From Microcoleus vaginatus WJT46-NPBG5 (GTDB taxonomy: Bacteria; Cyanobacteriota; Cyanobacteriia; Cyanobacteriales; Oscillatoriaceae): 64,000 nt of DNA. The position numbers and the translations under genes are program-made. Positions 28,212-37,668 of this stretch are shown piece by piece (position 1 is the stretch's first letter; each line of letters starts with the position of its first letter). Location: the NCBI GenBank assembly GCA_019359355.1, contig JAHHHM010000017.1:62001-126000 (forward strand), written 5' to 3'. Under the pieces are notes generated by a model, which saw only the letters and a program-made list of their open reading frames with translations, was not told the origin of the DNA and did no database searches.

Positions 28212-29087
28212 ATGAGTTTTAGTTTATTTGACCTGTTTTGGGTTTTTATCGCCTTTGCCTCCCTACAGCCGGCATTCCAAAAACGTTCTCTAGAATTCCG
28301 TCGCGTCCAAGCACTTAAACAATTTGAGCAAGATCGCAACAGTCGCGTTATCTTCCTCATCCACCGGCAAGAATCTGTCAGCCTTCTCGGCATTCCCCTC
28401 TCACGCTACATCAGCATCGAAGACTCAGAGCAAGTCTTGCGGGCGATACGCCTCACCCCGCCGGATGTCCCTATCGATCTGATTCTGCACACCCCAGGCG
28501 GCTTAGTCCTCGCCACCGAACAAATTGCGAGAGCGTTAATTCGCCACAAAGCAAAAGTCACCGTCTTTGTGCCCCACTATGCCATGAGTGGCGGCACCAT
28601 GCTGGCACTTGCCGCCGATGAAATCATCATGGACGAGAACGCCGTTTTAGGGCCGGTTGATCCGCAACTCGGCAACTTCCCCGCCGCCAGTATTCTTAAA
28701 GTCGTTGAAGACAAACCCATCAGCGAAATTGACGACCAAACGCTGATCATGGCAGACTTGTCGCGCAAGGCGATTCGGCAAGTACAGCGCTTCGTGCGGA
28801 CGTTGCTGGAAGATAATTTCCCCCGGCAGAAAATCGCCCCTGAAGACATCGACAACATCATCGAAAAACTAACCACCGGCCAAATTACTCACGACTGTCC
28901 AATTACGGTTGAGGAAGCCACCGAACTAGGATTACCCATCACCGCCGGCTTACCCACATCCATTTACTCGCTCATGGATCTCTATCCCCAACCCCAAGGA
29001 GGCCGGCCAACCGTACAATACATTCCCATGCCTTATCAACCCCGTCCCGCCTTGCCGCAACCACAATCTCAGCCGGCAACTCGTTGA
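28212..29087 (+). CDS. SDH-type Clp-fold serine protease, membrane-anchored
   Basis: About 291 residues from ATG 28212 (MSFSLFDLFWVFIAFASLQP). An N-terminal hydrophobic anchor is followed by a ClpP/SppA-like crotonase fold: VPIDLILHTPGGLVLATEQI (oxyanion strand), the nucleophile loop HYAMSGGTMLALAADEI, and VLGPVDPQLGNFPAASI. The Ser of MSGGT is the likely nucleophile of the Ser-Asp-His type. It probably cleaves membrane or periplasmic peptides. The proline/glutamine-rich tail is likely disordered. A TTG at 28191 would only add an unsupported extension. Confidence 0.8.
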   Translation: MSFSLFDLFWVFIAFASLQPAFQKRSLEFRRVQALKQFEQDRNSRVIFLIHRQESVSLLGIPLSRYISIEDSEQVLRAIRLTPPDVPIDLILHTPGGLVLATEQIARALIRHKAKVTVFVPHYAMSGGTMLALAADEIIMDENAVLGPVDPQLGNFPAASILKVVEDKPISEIDDQTLIMADLSRKAIRQVQRFVRTLLEDNFPRQKIAPEDIDNIIEKLTTGQITHDCPITVEEATELGLPITAGLPTSIYSLMDLYPQPQGGRPTVQYIPMPYQPRPALPQPQSQPATR

Positions 29088-29200
29088 GGGGGTGAGTGGT
29101 GAGTTGGAGATTGGGAGATTGGGGAGAGCATTTTCTATGATTGATTCACAATGCCCCTACCTTTAGGTTGGCGAAGCCTTGACCCATGCCCCATTCCCCA

Positions 29201-30433
29201 ATGAACATTCTGATGCTTTCCTCGACCTTCCCTTATCCACCCAGCCGGGGGGGAACTGAACTCAGAACATTTAACCTGCTCAAGTATCTAAACCGGCACC
29301 ATCACGTCACGCTGGTGACACAGCGCCACACAGACGTTCAAGATGCCGAAGTTGAAGAACTGCGCCGGTGGGTAAGTGATTTGGTGATTTTTCCCTTGCC
29401 GGCAGCACCCCAGCCGCAACGAGGACTGAGCGGCATCTCTGGCAAGGTGGGACGCTTTCTCACTTCAATGGTTAAAGTGACACCGCCTAACGTCCTGTAT
29501 CGCTACTCGCCGGCAATGCAGGCTTGGGTGGATAATTATCTGCAAACTGGCCACTGTGATGTGATGACTTGCGAGCATAGCGTCAATGAAATCTACATCA
29601 AGCCCCAGTTTCGCAACTCGGTTCGCACCGTCGTGAATATTCACAGTTCTGTTGCCGGCTGGGTTCGCAGCCATCTGGAAATGGCAGCTTCCCCCAATCG
29701 ACTGCGGGATCGCCTCTATCTCAATTTGTTATTAGAACGCTACGAAAAACGCTATTGCTCTAAATTTACTCAAATAGTTGTGACTACAGAAGAGGATAAA
29801 AGTCAAGTTCAAAAATTCAGTGCCGGCACTCCCATTGCGGTCATCCCCAACGGCGTAGATTTAGAGCTGTATCCCTATCGTTCTCAAGATCCCGGTAATC
29901 ATCGCCTAGTGTTTGTCGGGGCGATGGATGCCTCCCACAATATTGATGCGGCCCAATTCTTTGTTCTGGAAGTGCTGCCGGTGTTGCAACAGCGCTATCC
30001 TGACGCAACTTTTAGCATCGTTGGGACAAGACCGACACCGGAGGTTTTAGCACTTGCCAGCCGGCCTGGAGTGAGTGTAACGGGTAGTGTCCCCTCCATT
30101 GCCGAACAATTGCATCAAGCCAGCATTTGCGTGATCCCCCTACGAACCGGCTACGGAATCAAGAACAAAACCCTAGAAGCGATGGCAGCCGGAGTGCCGG
30201 TTGTGAGCGGAGATCGCGGATTAGAAGGGTTAGATGTAGATATCTCTGAGCCGGTTAAGGCATTGCGTGCGAACCGGGTAGAGGAGTATATTGCTGCCAT
30301 CAGTCGGCTGTTTGAAGATGGCCGACTCAGAGAGCAGCTGTCTCGCAATGCGCGAGCACTGATCGAAACGGAATATACTTGGGAAGCTGTCGGTCAACGC
30401 TATGAAAAAGTTTTGAGTGTTGTTAAGTGCTAG
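29201..30433 (+). CDS. Glycosyltransferase family 4 protein
   Basis: The 410-residue protein has a GT-B fold. MNILMLSSTFPYPPSRGGTE is the usual acceptor-side N-terminus with the GG loop. The donor domain contains VIPNGVDLELYPY, RLVFVGAMDASHNIDAAQFF, VTGSVPSIAEQLHQASICVI and the E-x7-E region KNKTLEAMAAGVPVV. The likely role is transfer of sugars to polysaccharide or lipid carriers at the inner membrane face. ATG 29201 fits the family start better than ATG 29186, whose extra codons are made of the low-complexity repeat. Confidence 0.88.
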   Translation: MNILMLSSTFPYPPSRGGTELRTFNLLKYLNRHHHVTLVTQRHTDVQDAEVEELRRWVSDLVIFPLPAAPQPQRGLSGISGKVGRFLTSMVKVTPPNVLYRYSPAMQAWVDNYLQTGHCDVMTCEHSVNEIYIKPQFRNSVRTVVNIHSSVAGWVRSHLEMAASPNRLRDRLYLNLLLERYEKRYCSKFTQIVVTTEEDKSQVQKFSAGTPIAVIPNGVDLELYPYRSQDPGNHRLVFVGAMDASHNIDAAQFFVLEVLPVLQQRYPDATFSIVGTRPTPEVLALASRPGVSVTGSVPSIAEQLHQASICVIPLRTGYGIKNKTLEAMAAGVPVVSGDRGLEGLDVDISEPVKALRANRVEEYIAAISRLFEDGRLREQLSRNARALIETEYTWEAVGQRYEKVLSVVKC

Positions 30434-30540
30434 TTGCTAAGTGCCGGTTGTGAATTGCCAGTCAATCACAAACCCCTAGCCCCAGCGCCCAAATGCCCCT
30501 AGCCATTCGCCATTCGCCGATGAAGAACAACCTGCGCCAC

Positions 30541-33024
30541 ATGACTGCTAAGCTGCCACAGACATCAGAACTTCAAAAGCCCAGCAAAAAAGCGAGGCGA
30601 ACTCGCAGCCAGCCGGTTTCTGTAAGAGCTTCCTTACCGGCACGCGTCGCCAAGCGTCGCAGAGCGCCGGCAAAGCCGTGGAATTGGCCACCCGTGTTGG
30701 TGGCGCTAACCGCCTTTAGCAGTGGCATTAGCTTACTAGCCGGTGGGGCGTGGGTGAGCGTCCAGTTTATGATGAATCCCAATGCCTTCGCCGGCTTGAA
30801 CGCGCAGTTATTAGAGCCAACAGAATCTGCCCCGGTTGATAGCCAACCGATTGAAAGTTTAACGGCAATCCGGGCGCAACTTCAGCAAGAAGGCGTGCAG
30901 CCGGCACCCACCATTCCCCTCAAAGTACCGGGCGCTGGAGCAAACGCACCAGCAGATTTGCTGATGCGAATCATGGTGGAAACTGCACCGCCAAAGTCTT
31001 TAATTTGTCAGTCTCCTTGTCAGCAACTATCAGAATTGAGAGTTTATCAGCCGGTGCCGGTTGCTGAGGCGAAAGACGCAAAAAACCGGCAGACCGAGCA
31101 ATTTGTTCGCCTTGTCAGCCAAGTATCGTTAGAAGGGCCGGCGGAATCTTTTGTCATTGCTCCCCTCGTCCAATCTAAATCGAATCGGCAAGGTTCAAAT
31201 CGCCCACAAGCACTGACTGCGTTAGAAGGGTTTAGGGGCGAACCGCCGGCAACCAAAGGCGTTTGGCTAAATTTAACTGGCTATCGGCGCGAAGGGGAAG
31301 CCACGATTGCCTACGGACAAGTTTTTCACTACAACCCAGAGCGCACCAACCTCAGCTTTATGACGCAGTGGACTTCGACTGCCGGCAAACTTCCGGCTTG
31401 GCAAGAAGTCACCGGCGATGGCCAGCCAGAATTGGTGGTGGATCAAAGCAATGGAATAGAACCGAAATTCGTGGTTTACCAGCTTCAGTCACGAAATTTT
31501 CTGCCCAATCCCATCCAACTCGAAGAAATTTCCCTTAAAGAGGCGGTTTTAGATAAAAGCGAGCCGGCAGGTCTATCTTACAACCAAGCGCTACAGTTTG
31601 CGAGAATTGGCTTGTGGTCGCCGGCATTGAAGCAAATGGAAGCAGTGAAGCAGCGCCGCATCCAGAATAAACAAGAATGGCCAGAAGCAGCCCAAGCTCA
31701 GCTAGATGTCATTCAACTTCACGCCCAGATCACCCAAGCCCAAGCAGACGCAGCCGAGGCAGAACCCGCTCAAAAAGCTTACAACGCCCTGTTAGACGGT
31801 CGTTGGGAAGAAGCGCTGAAGATATTTGAGGCAGATTTAGATAACGCTAACTCAATTGCCATTACTCTCAAAGCCGATAAAGGCCGGCTTTGGAAACGGG
31901 TGGAAGGGGCGATGAAAATCAATCCAGAAACAGCGGTACGAGGTTGGGGGGCGCTGATTCTGGCGGCGCAGCAAGGTAAACCGCAAGCCCTGGCATGGCT
32001 CAAACAGCAAACAGTGCCGGTTGGAGGCAGCCAAGATGCCTCTGGGGTGCAAAGTGCTGAAATGTTGTTAGAACGCTTAGAGGTGGCGCTGTCTGAGTCA
32101 ACGCTGATCAATCATCCCAGTCAAATAGTGGGTTCAGCAACGCCCACGTTTGAGATTAATGGGGCAGATTGGCTGAAACCGAAACAGGACACCTCTCTGC
32201 AATTAAGTAAGGGTCAAGTTTGGTATCAGGTGCAAGTGGCCGGTTTTCATGACGGACAGCGCTGGTTGCGGGGGCAGTTTTCTAATTTACAACTGCCTCG
32301 AATTGAGCCGGGAAGACGCTTGTGGCGGATTTTGGGGTTAAATTTAAATTCTCAAATCCAGGTTGCGGCTTGGATGCCAGATGGCACCCAAAAAACGGCG
32401 ATGGCGACAGTGAAAGCGGTTTCCTTCAACAACGGGACGTTGCAGTTGTTGGCAGCAGGTGAGCCAATTGCGGGTGCAACACCGGCAGATAATTTGGGTG
32501 CCGGTGGGATGGTGCCTCGTCCTGTGGCTTTCACCGCAGACAAATTCCGCTGGCTAGAACCGGCCTCTATCACAATGACTGAGTTGAACCAGCAGCAGTC
32601 TAGTTGGGTGACGGCGATTCTCACCAACCTCTGGCGCGAGTTACAGGCGGCGGGGCGATTACCGGAAGGGACGGTTCCCAGTTCAGAGGAAATGTTGCTA
32701 GAAAGTGGAAATTGGCAGGTGCAGTCAATCGATCTCAATGGCAATCAGGTGCCGGATGCTGTGCTGACGCTGCGCCCCGATCTTTATGCGAATTGGAACC
32801 AGTCGGGGGCATCAGTTGCCGGCGGCGATTATTCTTCTCGACCTCGGACGCTAATTTTTGATGACGCCGGCAAGCTGCTTTACAGTGAATTTACATCAGG
32901 TGCCGGTCAATCTCTCACCGGCTTTGCGGATCTCGAAGATGGAGGGCCGATTGCTTTGGTGGTGGATGGCGCAAATGGTTACAGCTTGAAGCGCTGGGTG
33001 ACTGAAAAAAGCCGGTTTGAATAA
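30541..33024 (+). CDS. Large single-pass membrane protein, cyanobacterial, function unknown
   Basis: About 827 residues from ATG 30541. A basic N-terminus (KKARRTRSQPVSVRASL) precedes one membrane helix (VLVALTAFSSGISLLAGGAW). The rest is probably outside the cytoplasm. It includes helical, TPR-like segments in the middle (ALQFARIGLWSPALKQMEAV, AYNALLDGRWEEALKIFEAD) and beta-rich ends (FDDAGKLLYSEFTSGAGQSL). I recognise no catalytic motif. The upstream start at 30493 adds repeat-like codons and is less likely. Confidence 0.65.
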   Translation: MTAKLPQTSELQKPSKKARRTRSQPVSVRASLPARVAKRRRAPAKPWNWPPVLVALTAFSSGISLLAGGAWVSVQFMMNPNAFAGLNAQLLEPTESAPVDSQPIESLTAIRAQLQQEGVQPAPTIPLKVPGAGANAPADLLMRIMVETAPPKSLICQSPCQQLSELRVYQPVPVAEAKDAKNRQTEQFVRLVSQVSLEGPAESFVIAPLVQSKSNRQGSNRPQALTALEGFRGEPPATKGVWLNLTGYRREGEATIAYGQVFHYNPERTNLSFMTQWTSTAGKLPAWQEVTGDGQPELVVDQSNGIEPKFVVYQLQSRNFLPNPIQLEEISLKEAVLDKSEPAGLSYNQALQFARIGLWSPALKQMEAVKQRRIQNKQEWPEAAQAQLDVIQLHAQITQAQADAAEAEPAQKAYNALLDGRWEEALKIFEADLDNANSIAITLKADKGRLWKRVEGAMKINPETAVRGWGALILAAQQGKPQALAWLKQQTVPVGGSQDASGVQSAEMLLERLEVALSESTLINHPSQIVGSATPTFEINGADWLKPKQDTSLQLSKGQVWYQVQVAGFHDGQRWLRGQFSNLQLPRIEPGRRLWRILGLNLNSQIQVAAWMPDGTQKTAMATVKAVSFNNGTLQLLAAGEPIAGATPADNLGAGGMVPRPVAFTADKFRWLEPASITMTELNQQQSSWVTAILTNLWRELQAAGRLPEGTVPSSEEMLLESGNWQVQSIDLNGNQVPDAVLTLRPDLYANWNQSGASVAGGDYSSRPRTLIFDDAGKLLYSEFTSGAGQSLTGFADLEDGGPIALVVDGANGYSLKRWVTEKSRFE

Positions 33025-33055
33025 AAAAATAGAAACCCCTATAAGGAGTGTTTTT

Positions 33056-33622
33056 ATGGGCCAAACAACCGATGAAAGGGTACGCTGGACAACTGCCGAT
33101 CTGGAACTTTTGCCTGATAACGGCAACCGTTATGAGATTGTGGAGGGAGAATTATTAGTGACCAGAGCACCGCACTGGAATCATCAACTAACGTGTACCA
33201 ATATCGGCACTGAGTTACAAATTTGGTCACGAGAAACGGGTTTAGGAAAAGCTGCTATCAATCCAGGGATTATTTTTTCGGACGCTGATAATGTCATTCC
33301 CGATGTTGTTTGGGCAAGCAATGAAAGATTAGCCATTTTGTTAGATGATTCGGGGCATTTAACGGCAGCACCAGAGTTAATTGTTGAGGTGATCTCTTCT
33401 GGCAGTGAAAATGAAAGACGAGACAGGGAAACGAAGGTAAAGCTTTATTCAGTTCGGGGAGTGCGGGAATATTGGATTGTTGATTGGCGTCAGCAACAAA
33501 TTGAAGTGTATCGGCGGGAACAGGCAATTTTAAAGCCGGCTGCTACCCTATTTTCAACTGATGAATTGAGCAGTCCTTTGCTGGCCGGTTTTTCGGTGCC
33601 GGTGGGAAGAATTTTTACTTAA
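33056..33622 (+). CDS. Uma2 family (DUF820) putative endonuclease
   Basis: The 188-residue protein starts at ATG 33056 with AAGGAG about 8 bases upstream. The DUF820 pattern is clear: RYEIVEGELLVTRAPHWNHQ, IIFSDADNVIPDVVWAS (Asp of the PD motif), PELIVEVISSGSENERRDRE and KVKLYSVRGVREYWIVDWRQ, giving the PD-(D/E)xK core. The family is greatly expanded in cyanobacteria; its substrate is not established. Confidence 0.9.
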   Translation: MGQTTDERVRWTTADLELLPDNGNRYEIVEGELLVTRAPHWNHQLTCTNIGTELQIWSRETGLGKAAINPGIIFSDADNVIPDVVWASNERLAILLDDSGHLTAAPELIVEVISSGSENERRDRETKVKLYSVRGVREYWIVDWRQQQIEVYRREQAILKPAATLFSTDELSSPLLAGFSVPVGRIFT

Positions 33623-33698
33623 TCTGCCAGACTTCCCAGATTGTAACCCGGCACTCTTTACTGAAAATAGACATATTATTTCAGTTTACCTCACCCTA

Positions 33699-34214
33699 TT
33701 ACCGGCGACCCAATAATTGCTGCTGCCACACCCTTAAAAAGGCAAAAACTGGAAATTGATAATATTCAATGATTAGCCAGACAACACAAGTGAAATGGGT
33801 GAAAAAAGTTAAACCTGTCCAAAAAATGGGGAACCAAGCAAAGGGATCGTCGGGTAATGAGGGAAAAAGGTAAGCAGCCAATCCCACTAAGGTTGGCGGC
33901 AGTAGTACAAAGGCAATCGCTGCCAACCCAGCACCCCAATCCAACTGTGCGCCGGCACGCGGTAAACCCTGCCAACGCTTGCCATTCCAATACCACGTCA
34001 GCGGTAGGGAACTATCTGCCATTTTCAGCAACTGTTCTTCCAGGTTCGCGGTGAAAATGTGCCGGCAAAAGTTACAGGCAAAGGCATCCATTAACGCAAT
34101 TTCTGATATCTCACCATGCCGGCATACAGGACAGCTATATACCCCTTGATAGCTGAGACTGCTTACTTCTTCGGCGGAACTGCCAGTGTTTTTCTGATTG
34201 ATTGGCTTGCTCAT
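33699..34214 (-). CDS. Zinc-ribbon membrane protein, cyanobacterial
   Basis: The 171-residue protein has an N-terminal zinc ribbon: CPVCRHG and, 23 residues later, CNFCRHIF (two CxxC knuckles). A WYWNGKRWQG stretch follows. Two hydrophobic helices (GAGLAAIAFVLLPPTLVGLA and FPIFWTGLTFFTHFTCVVWL) come next, with a short cytosolic tail. It is a membrane protein with a metal-bound soluble head; the role is unknown. Confidence 0.7.
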   Translation of the reverse strand: MSKPINQKNTGSSAEEVSSLSYQGVYSCPVCRHGEISEIALMDAFACNFCRHIFTANLEEQLLKMADSSLPLTWYWNGKRWQGLPRAGAQLDWGAGLAAIAFVLLPPTLVGLAAYLFPSLPDDPFAWFPIFWTGLTFFTHFTCVVWLIIEYYQFPVFAFLRVWQQQLLGRR

Positions 34215-34520
34215 AGCAACTTGCGCTAAGTTTCAAGAATTGTACAGGAAGTCAAGCATTCCCATCATTTCAGGATAGCTTAGGTTTCTGCTTCCTACTA
34301 CCTCCGCCGGGAGAATTTGATTTTAAATTTTAGGTGGGGAAAGTAATCATAAGCAGAAGTTGATAGCATTTTTTCTTTTTGGAGGTAAAATAATATATTT
34401 TTTATTACTAATTTTAACTAACATATAGCACACTATTTAATCTGCGTAGAATTACCTTTTTTTATTTTAGCTAATAACTCATTTTATCGTAAATCAGCGT
34501 TACCTCAATTGCCGATGGAA

Positions 34521-34824
34521 TGAGTATTTATTTAAAGGTAATTTTGATAGCTAAAACTATCAAATCTTCCCTATCTGTCAAGTCAGTGAGCGTATCACTG
34601 CTAGCAGTAAGTTGCAAGACAAAGCGATCCTTCCCTATAGCTGCCGACACCCTCATCAAGGTTATCATCACCATTGTAGCCCAACAGGTATTGCTACCTT
34701 TGCCGACTAAAACGATATCATCACCCTCGCCGCCATCAAGGCTATCATTACCCTGGCGGCCAAACAGAGAATGATGAATCTTTTGCTTCTTCACTAGAAG
34801 AAATACCAAACTTTGTAGCCTCAT
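34521..34824 (-). pseudogene. Frameshifted C-terminal fragment of an RTX (calcium-binding repeat) protein
   Basis: On the minus strand, one frame reads SLFGRQGNDSLDGGEGDDIV, a typical RTX nonapeptide repeat. The next repeat, LLGYNGDDNLDEGVG, is only found in another frame. The family's usual C-terminal block (GKDRFVLQLTASSDTLTDLT then DREDLIVLAI) returns in the first frame. Frameshifts and missing upstream repeats show a decayed remnant of a large secreted protein. The bases on either side (34215-34520 and 34825-35099) hold no gene. Confidence 0.75.
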
Positions 34825-35099
34825 TGCCCTTTACGGGGTTAATTTAGGGACAGGCCGAAGTCTAAATCCCCGATTTGGGAACTTAAAGTGCTAAGTTTCT
34901 GTTTAAATACTCAAACTAGGGAGCTTAGATGGCAAAAGTCTGCCTTTAGCGCCAAAATTGGAATAACTAGGCATAAAGTCAGTCTAATTAATAGTTAGGT
35001 TGCTTACGTTATTGGTGAGGGCATGATTGGGATGTTATTTGTTAAGATGGTATCAGGTTAAGTTGTATCTCTAGTTAAGTTTTTGACTGGATAATATGT

Positions 35100-35903
35100 A
35101 TGCGTTGTATTTTCTGTAAGTGTGATTCCTCTTCATCCAATTCAAGAGAACACATCATTCCTGAATCATTAGGAAATAAGGAACATATATTGCCACCCGG
35201 AGTAGTATGTGATAGATGTAACAATTACATTGCACGCGAAGTAGAAAAGCCTTTACTAGATTCGCCCTATTTTAAGGAACAGCGCTTTAATATGTCTGTT
35301 CCAAGCAAAAGAAACAAAATTCCGAGGATTAGTGGCATTCATCTTCAATCTCGCACACGGATTGAGTTAATGAAGCAACGGGATGAAGATGGAATTGGCA
35401 TAGGCGCTGCTGGAGGCGAAGATGAATCGCGATGGATTCAAGCTGTAATAGGGCAGAAATCTGGAACGCTAATAATTCCTATTGCTTCCCCACCCAATGA
35501 TTATGATATTTCACGGTTCATAGCAAAGGTTGGACTTGAATCATTAGCGTCTCGCCTTATTAAAGTTGAAGGTGGGCTAGATGAACTTGTAGACAAGCCA
35601 GAATTAGATGAACTACGTTCCTACGTGCGAATTGGCACACCTGGAAGAGTTTGGCCATATTCCTGTCGTTCAATCTATTCACCAAATTGCCTCTTTACTG
35701 ATGAACAAGGTGAAACATTTGAGGTATTGCATGAGTACGACATTTTAGTTACTGATTCTTCTGAGTTCTACATTGTTATTGCTTTATTTGGAGTTGAGTA
35801 TGTACTAAACCTTGGCGGACGGGAAATTGAAGGTTATTACCAGTGGTTGCGGAATCATAATGATCGTAGTCCACTTTATGTTGATAAGAACGCTCAATTA
35901 TAG
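35100..35903 (+). CDS. HNH endonuclease-like protein
   Basis: The 267-residue protein begins CIFCKCDSSSSNSREHIIPE and continues SLGNKEHILPPGVVCDRCNN: two CxxC zinc knuckles around an EHIIP core, as in HNH_5-type nucleases. The remaining ~200 residues resemble no domain I can name. It stands alone in AT-rich accessory DNA, with no plausible operon partner. A GTTAGGT heptamer lies 100 bases upstream and its complement ACCTAAC 24 bases downstream, suggesting a cassette. Confidence 0.7.
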   Translation: MRCIFCKCDSSSSNSREHIIPESLGNKEHILPPGVVCDRCNNYIAREVEKPLLDSPYFKEQRFNMSVPSKRNKIPRISGIHLQSRTRIELMKQRDEDGIGIGAAGGEDESRWIQAVIGQKSGTLIIPIASPPNDYDISRFIAKVGLESLASRLIKVEGGLDELVDKPELDELRSYVRIGTPGRVWPYSCRSIYSPNCLFTDEQGETFEVLHEYDILVTDSSEFYIVIALFGVEYVLNLGGREIEGYYQWLRNHNDRSPLYVDKNAQL

Positions 35904-35914
35904 TTAAGAGAGCA

Positions 35915-36029
35915 ATGCTGCCAGCGACCTAACATTGTGTTGTTGCAGACGCAATAGAAGTTGTTGGTATGCTGCCAGCGACCTAACATTGTGTTGTTGC
36001 AGACGCAATAGAAGTTGTTGGTATGCTGC
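35915..36029. repeat. 54-bp direct repeat, two full copies plus a 7-base third
   Basis: Units start at 35915 and 35969 with ATGCTGCCAGCGACCTAACA and appear identical; a third copy stops after ATGCTGC at 36023. Each unit contains ACCTAAC and TTGCAGACG, elements reminiscent of one half of an attC-type recombination site. The duplication lies directly downstream of the HNH gene. Confidence 0.85.
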
Positions 36030-36134
36030 ACAAGCTACCTGCTTGCACTCATCTTAGCCGTTAACTGGCATACTGTAGAAAAACAAGGTTATTTAATTCG
36101 ATCTGCTGGCTTTCAGTTTCATGCCTATCAATAC

Positions 36135-36170
36135 TAAAAAAAATAGAGGCGCAGGGAATTGCGTCTCTAT
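36135..36170 (-). terminator. Intrinsic terminator of the desaturase gene
   Basis: On the minus strand ATAGAGACGCA pairs with TGCGCCTCTAT (11 bp, one G-U) around a 6-base loop and is followed by an eight-T run. It lies about 90 bases after the stop codon of the desaturase gene. Confidence 0.8.
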
Positions 36171-36258
36171 CAGGGATTTAAATTTTATTAAAACTGTTCA
36201 CTCGCTCGATAAAAACCGGCATTGCAGGCTTGATTGAGCAAAAACATCAACCGGCCAG

Positions 36259-37305
36259 TCACTTGCTAGCGTGAAAATCCTTAAAACTCCGATAACATTC
36301 ATCCGGATCGTACAAGTGACATTGGTCAGTAATTTCTTTCATTAAAGACCAAGAAAACTGCTTTTCATTGAGATATTCTCCCCAGTTTTCCTTAATGCTG
36401 CGATAAGCTAACCGCAAATTGTAAGAAGGAATTGCTGTAGAAATATGATGGGGGACGTGAACGTTAATATCGTGACAGAAAAACTCAACCCAACGGGGGT
36501 AATCACAGTGAACCGTGCCAGAAAGCTGAGCTTGCGCTTCATTCCACTGTTCAGCGGCGGTAAACGGAATTTCTGGTGCTGTGTGGTGAACCAGCGTAAA
36601 CGTACTCATCCAGAAGTGATAAACCAACCAGGGTAATAGCCAAAATTTAATAAATCCCCAGATGCCAGTCGTTGCGATTAGCACAGGGAACCCAATCGCT
36701 GCACCGGCAAGCACCACCAACACAGACAGCTTGACCTGGGAACGCTGTTTGCCCTCGAATCTCGTCCAATCAAAGTGCATCGCTGCCCAGTGAATCACTG
36801 AGGCTAACCACCAAAGCCGGCCCCGCATCCGCCGATAGATCCACTTGAGGGGGCTTCCTAAGCCGGCATAGACATCTTGTTGCCAAGGTTGCCAAGCATT
36901 ATCCTCATTTAACTTGTTGGTGTGCTTGTGGTGGTAATTATGCAGCAGCCGCCAGCTGTGGAACGGATAAATCAACGGCAGAAACATGATATGGCCCACC
37001 AAATCGTTCACCCACCGGCGGTTCGCAAAGGATCGATGGCCACAATCATGCCCCACGACAAAAAAACCTGTGAGGGCGGTGCCGGTGAAAATCCACGCCA
37101 CCGGCAGCAGAAACCAGGGCGCAATGGCCAAACCAACGTATCCCAAGCCAACCAAAAACACATTAATTGTCAGGGTTAACCAAGCTTTGCGCCGGCTTTT
37201 CTGAAAGCATTCACGCGGCAGCGTCTTCAATATGTCTTTCAGCTTGAGATTCGATTCGGGGGGAACAGATAACAACTTATCAGGCTTAGCAATCGATGCA
37301 GTCAT
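36259..37305 (-). CDS. desA: Acyl-lipid delta-12 (omega-6) fatty acid desaturase
   Basis: The 348-residue membrane di-iron enzyme has the three histidine boxes HDCGH (86-90), HNYHH (122-126) and HVPHH (283-287) around four hydrophobic segments. Overall it matches cyanobacterial DesA, which converts oleoyl to linoleoyl groups in thylakoid and plasma membrane lipids and matters for cold tolerance. The second box, [20 protein letters not shown], is characteristic of this subgroup. It is a single-gene unit with its own terminator. Confusion with an omega-3 (DesB) enzyme is possible but less likely. Confidence 0.88.
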   Translation of the reverse strand: MTASIAKPDKLLSVPPESNLKLKDILKTLPRECFQKSRRKAWLTLTINVFLVGLGYVGLAIAPWFLLPVAWIFTGTALTGFFVVGHDCGHRSFANRRWVNDLVGHIMFLPLIYPFHSWRLLHNYHHKHTNKLNEDNAWQPWQQDVYAGLGSPLKWIYRRMRGRLWWLASVIHWAAMHFDWTRFEGKQRSQVKLSVLVVLAGAAIGFPVLIATTGIWGFIKFWLLPWLVYHFWMSTFTLVHHTAPEIPFTAAEQWNEAQAQLSGTVHCDYPRWVEFFCHDINVHVPHHISTAIPSYNLRLAYRSIKENWGEYLNEKQFSWSLMKEITDQCHLYDPDECYRSFKDFHASK

Positions 37306-37359
37306 GAATCAATTAATCTTCTCTAGGTGCTAGTCAAGCAAGAAATCAGTCGTTTCATT

Positions 37360-37554
37360 TTAAAAACCTGCTAGAGATAGCTCAGTAGCAGGCAATGCAA
37401 CTGTATGGATTTTACAGTTGAGTGAGTGTTGGACAAGCCCAGGCGGTAAAAACAGCACTGCCGGTTCCAAAACCTCAACTTTTATACCATAATCTTGCGG
37501 CTTACCTGAGAATTTAACACTAGAGGCGATTTTTTGCCCAACTTCTGAGGTCAC
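37360..37554 (-). CDS. Possible 64-residue protein, uncertain
   Basis: A GTG start with AGGGGAG immediately upstream opens a 64-residue frame (TSEVGQKIASSVKFSGKPQD, then a hydrophobic C-terminal half). No family is recognised and codon use gives little support. It may be a small gene or a fragment. The surrounding 37306-37668 region holds nothing else I can identify. Confidence 0.25.
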   Translation of the reverse strand: MTSEVGQKIASSVKFSGKPQDYGIKVEVLEPAVLFLPPGLVQHSLNCKIHTVALPATELSLAGF

Positions 37555-37668
37555 ACTCCCCTACTTTTCAGCCGGCCTCCACCATAATTAATTGGGAATT
37601 TAGAGGGCCGGCTTTAAATTAAAAGCCATCATTTATCGTAGGTTTACGCTTAACATTCTCAAAATGTT

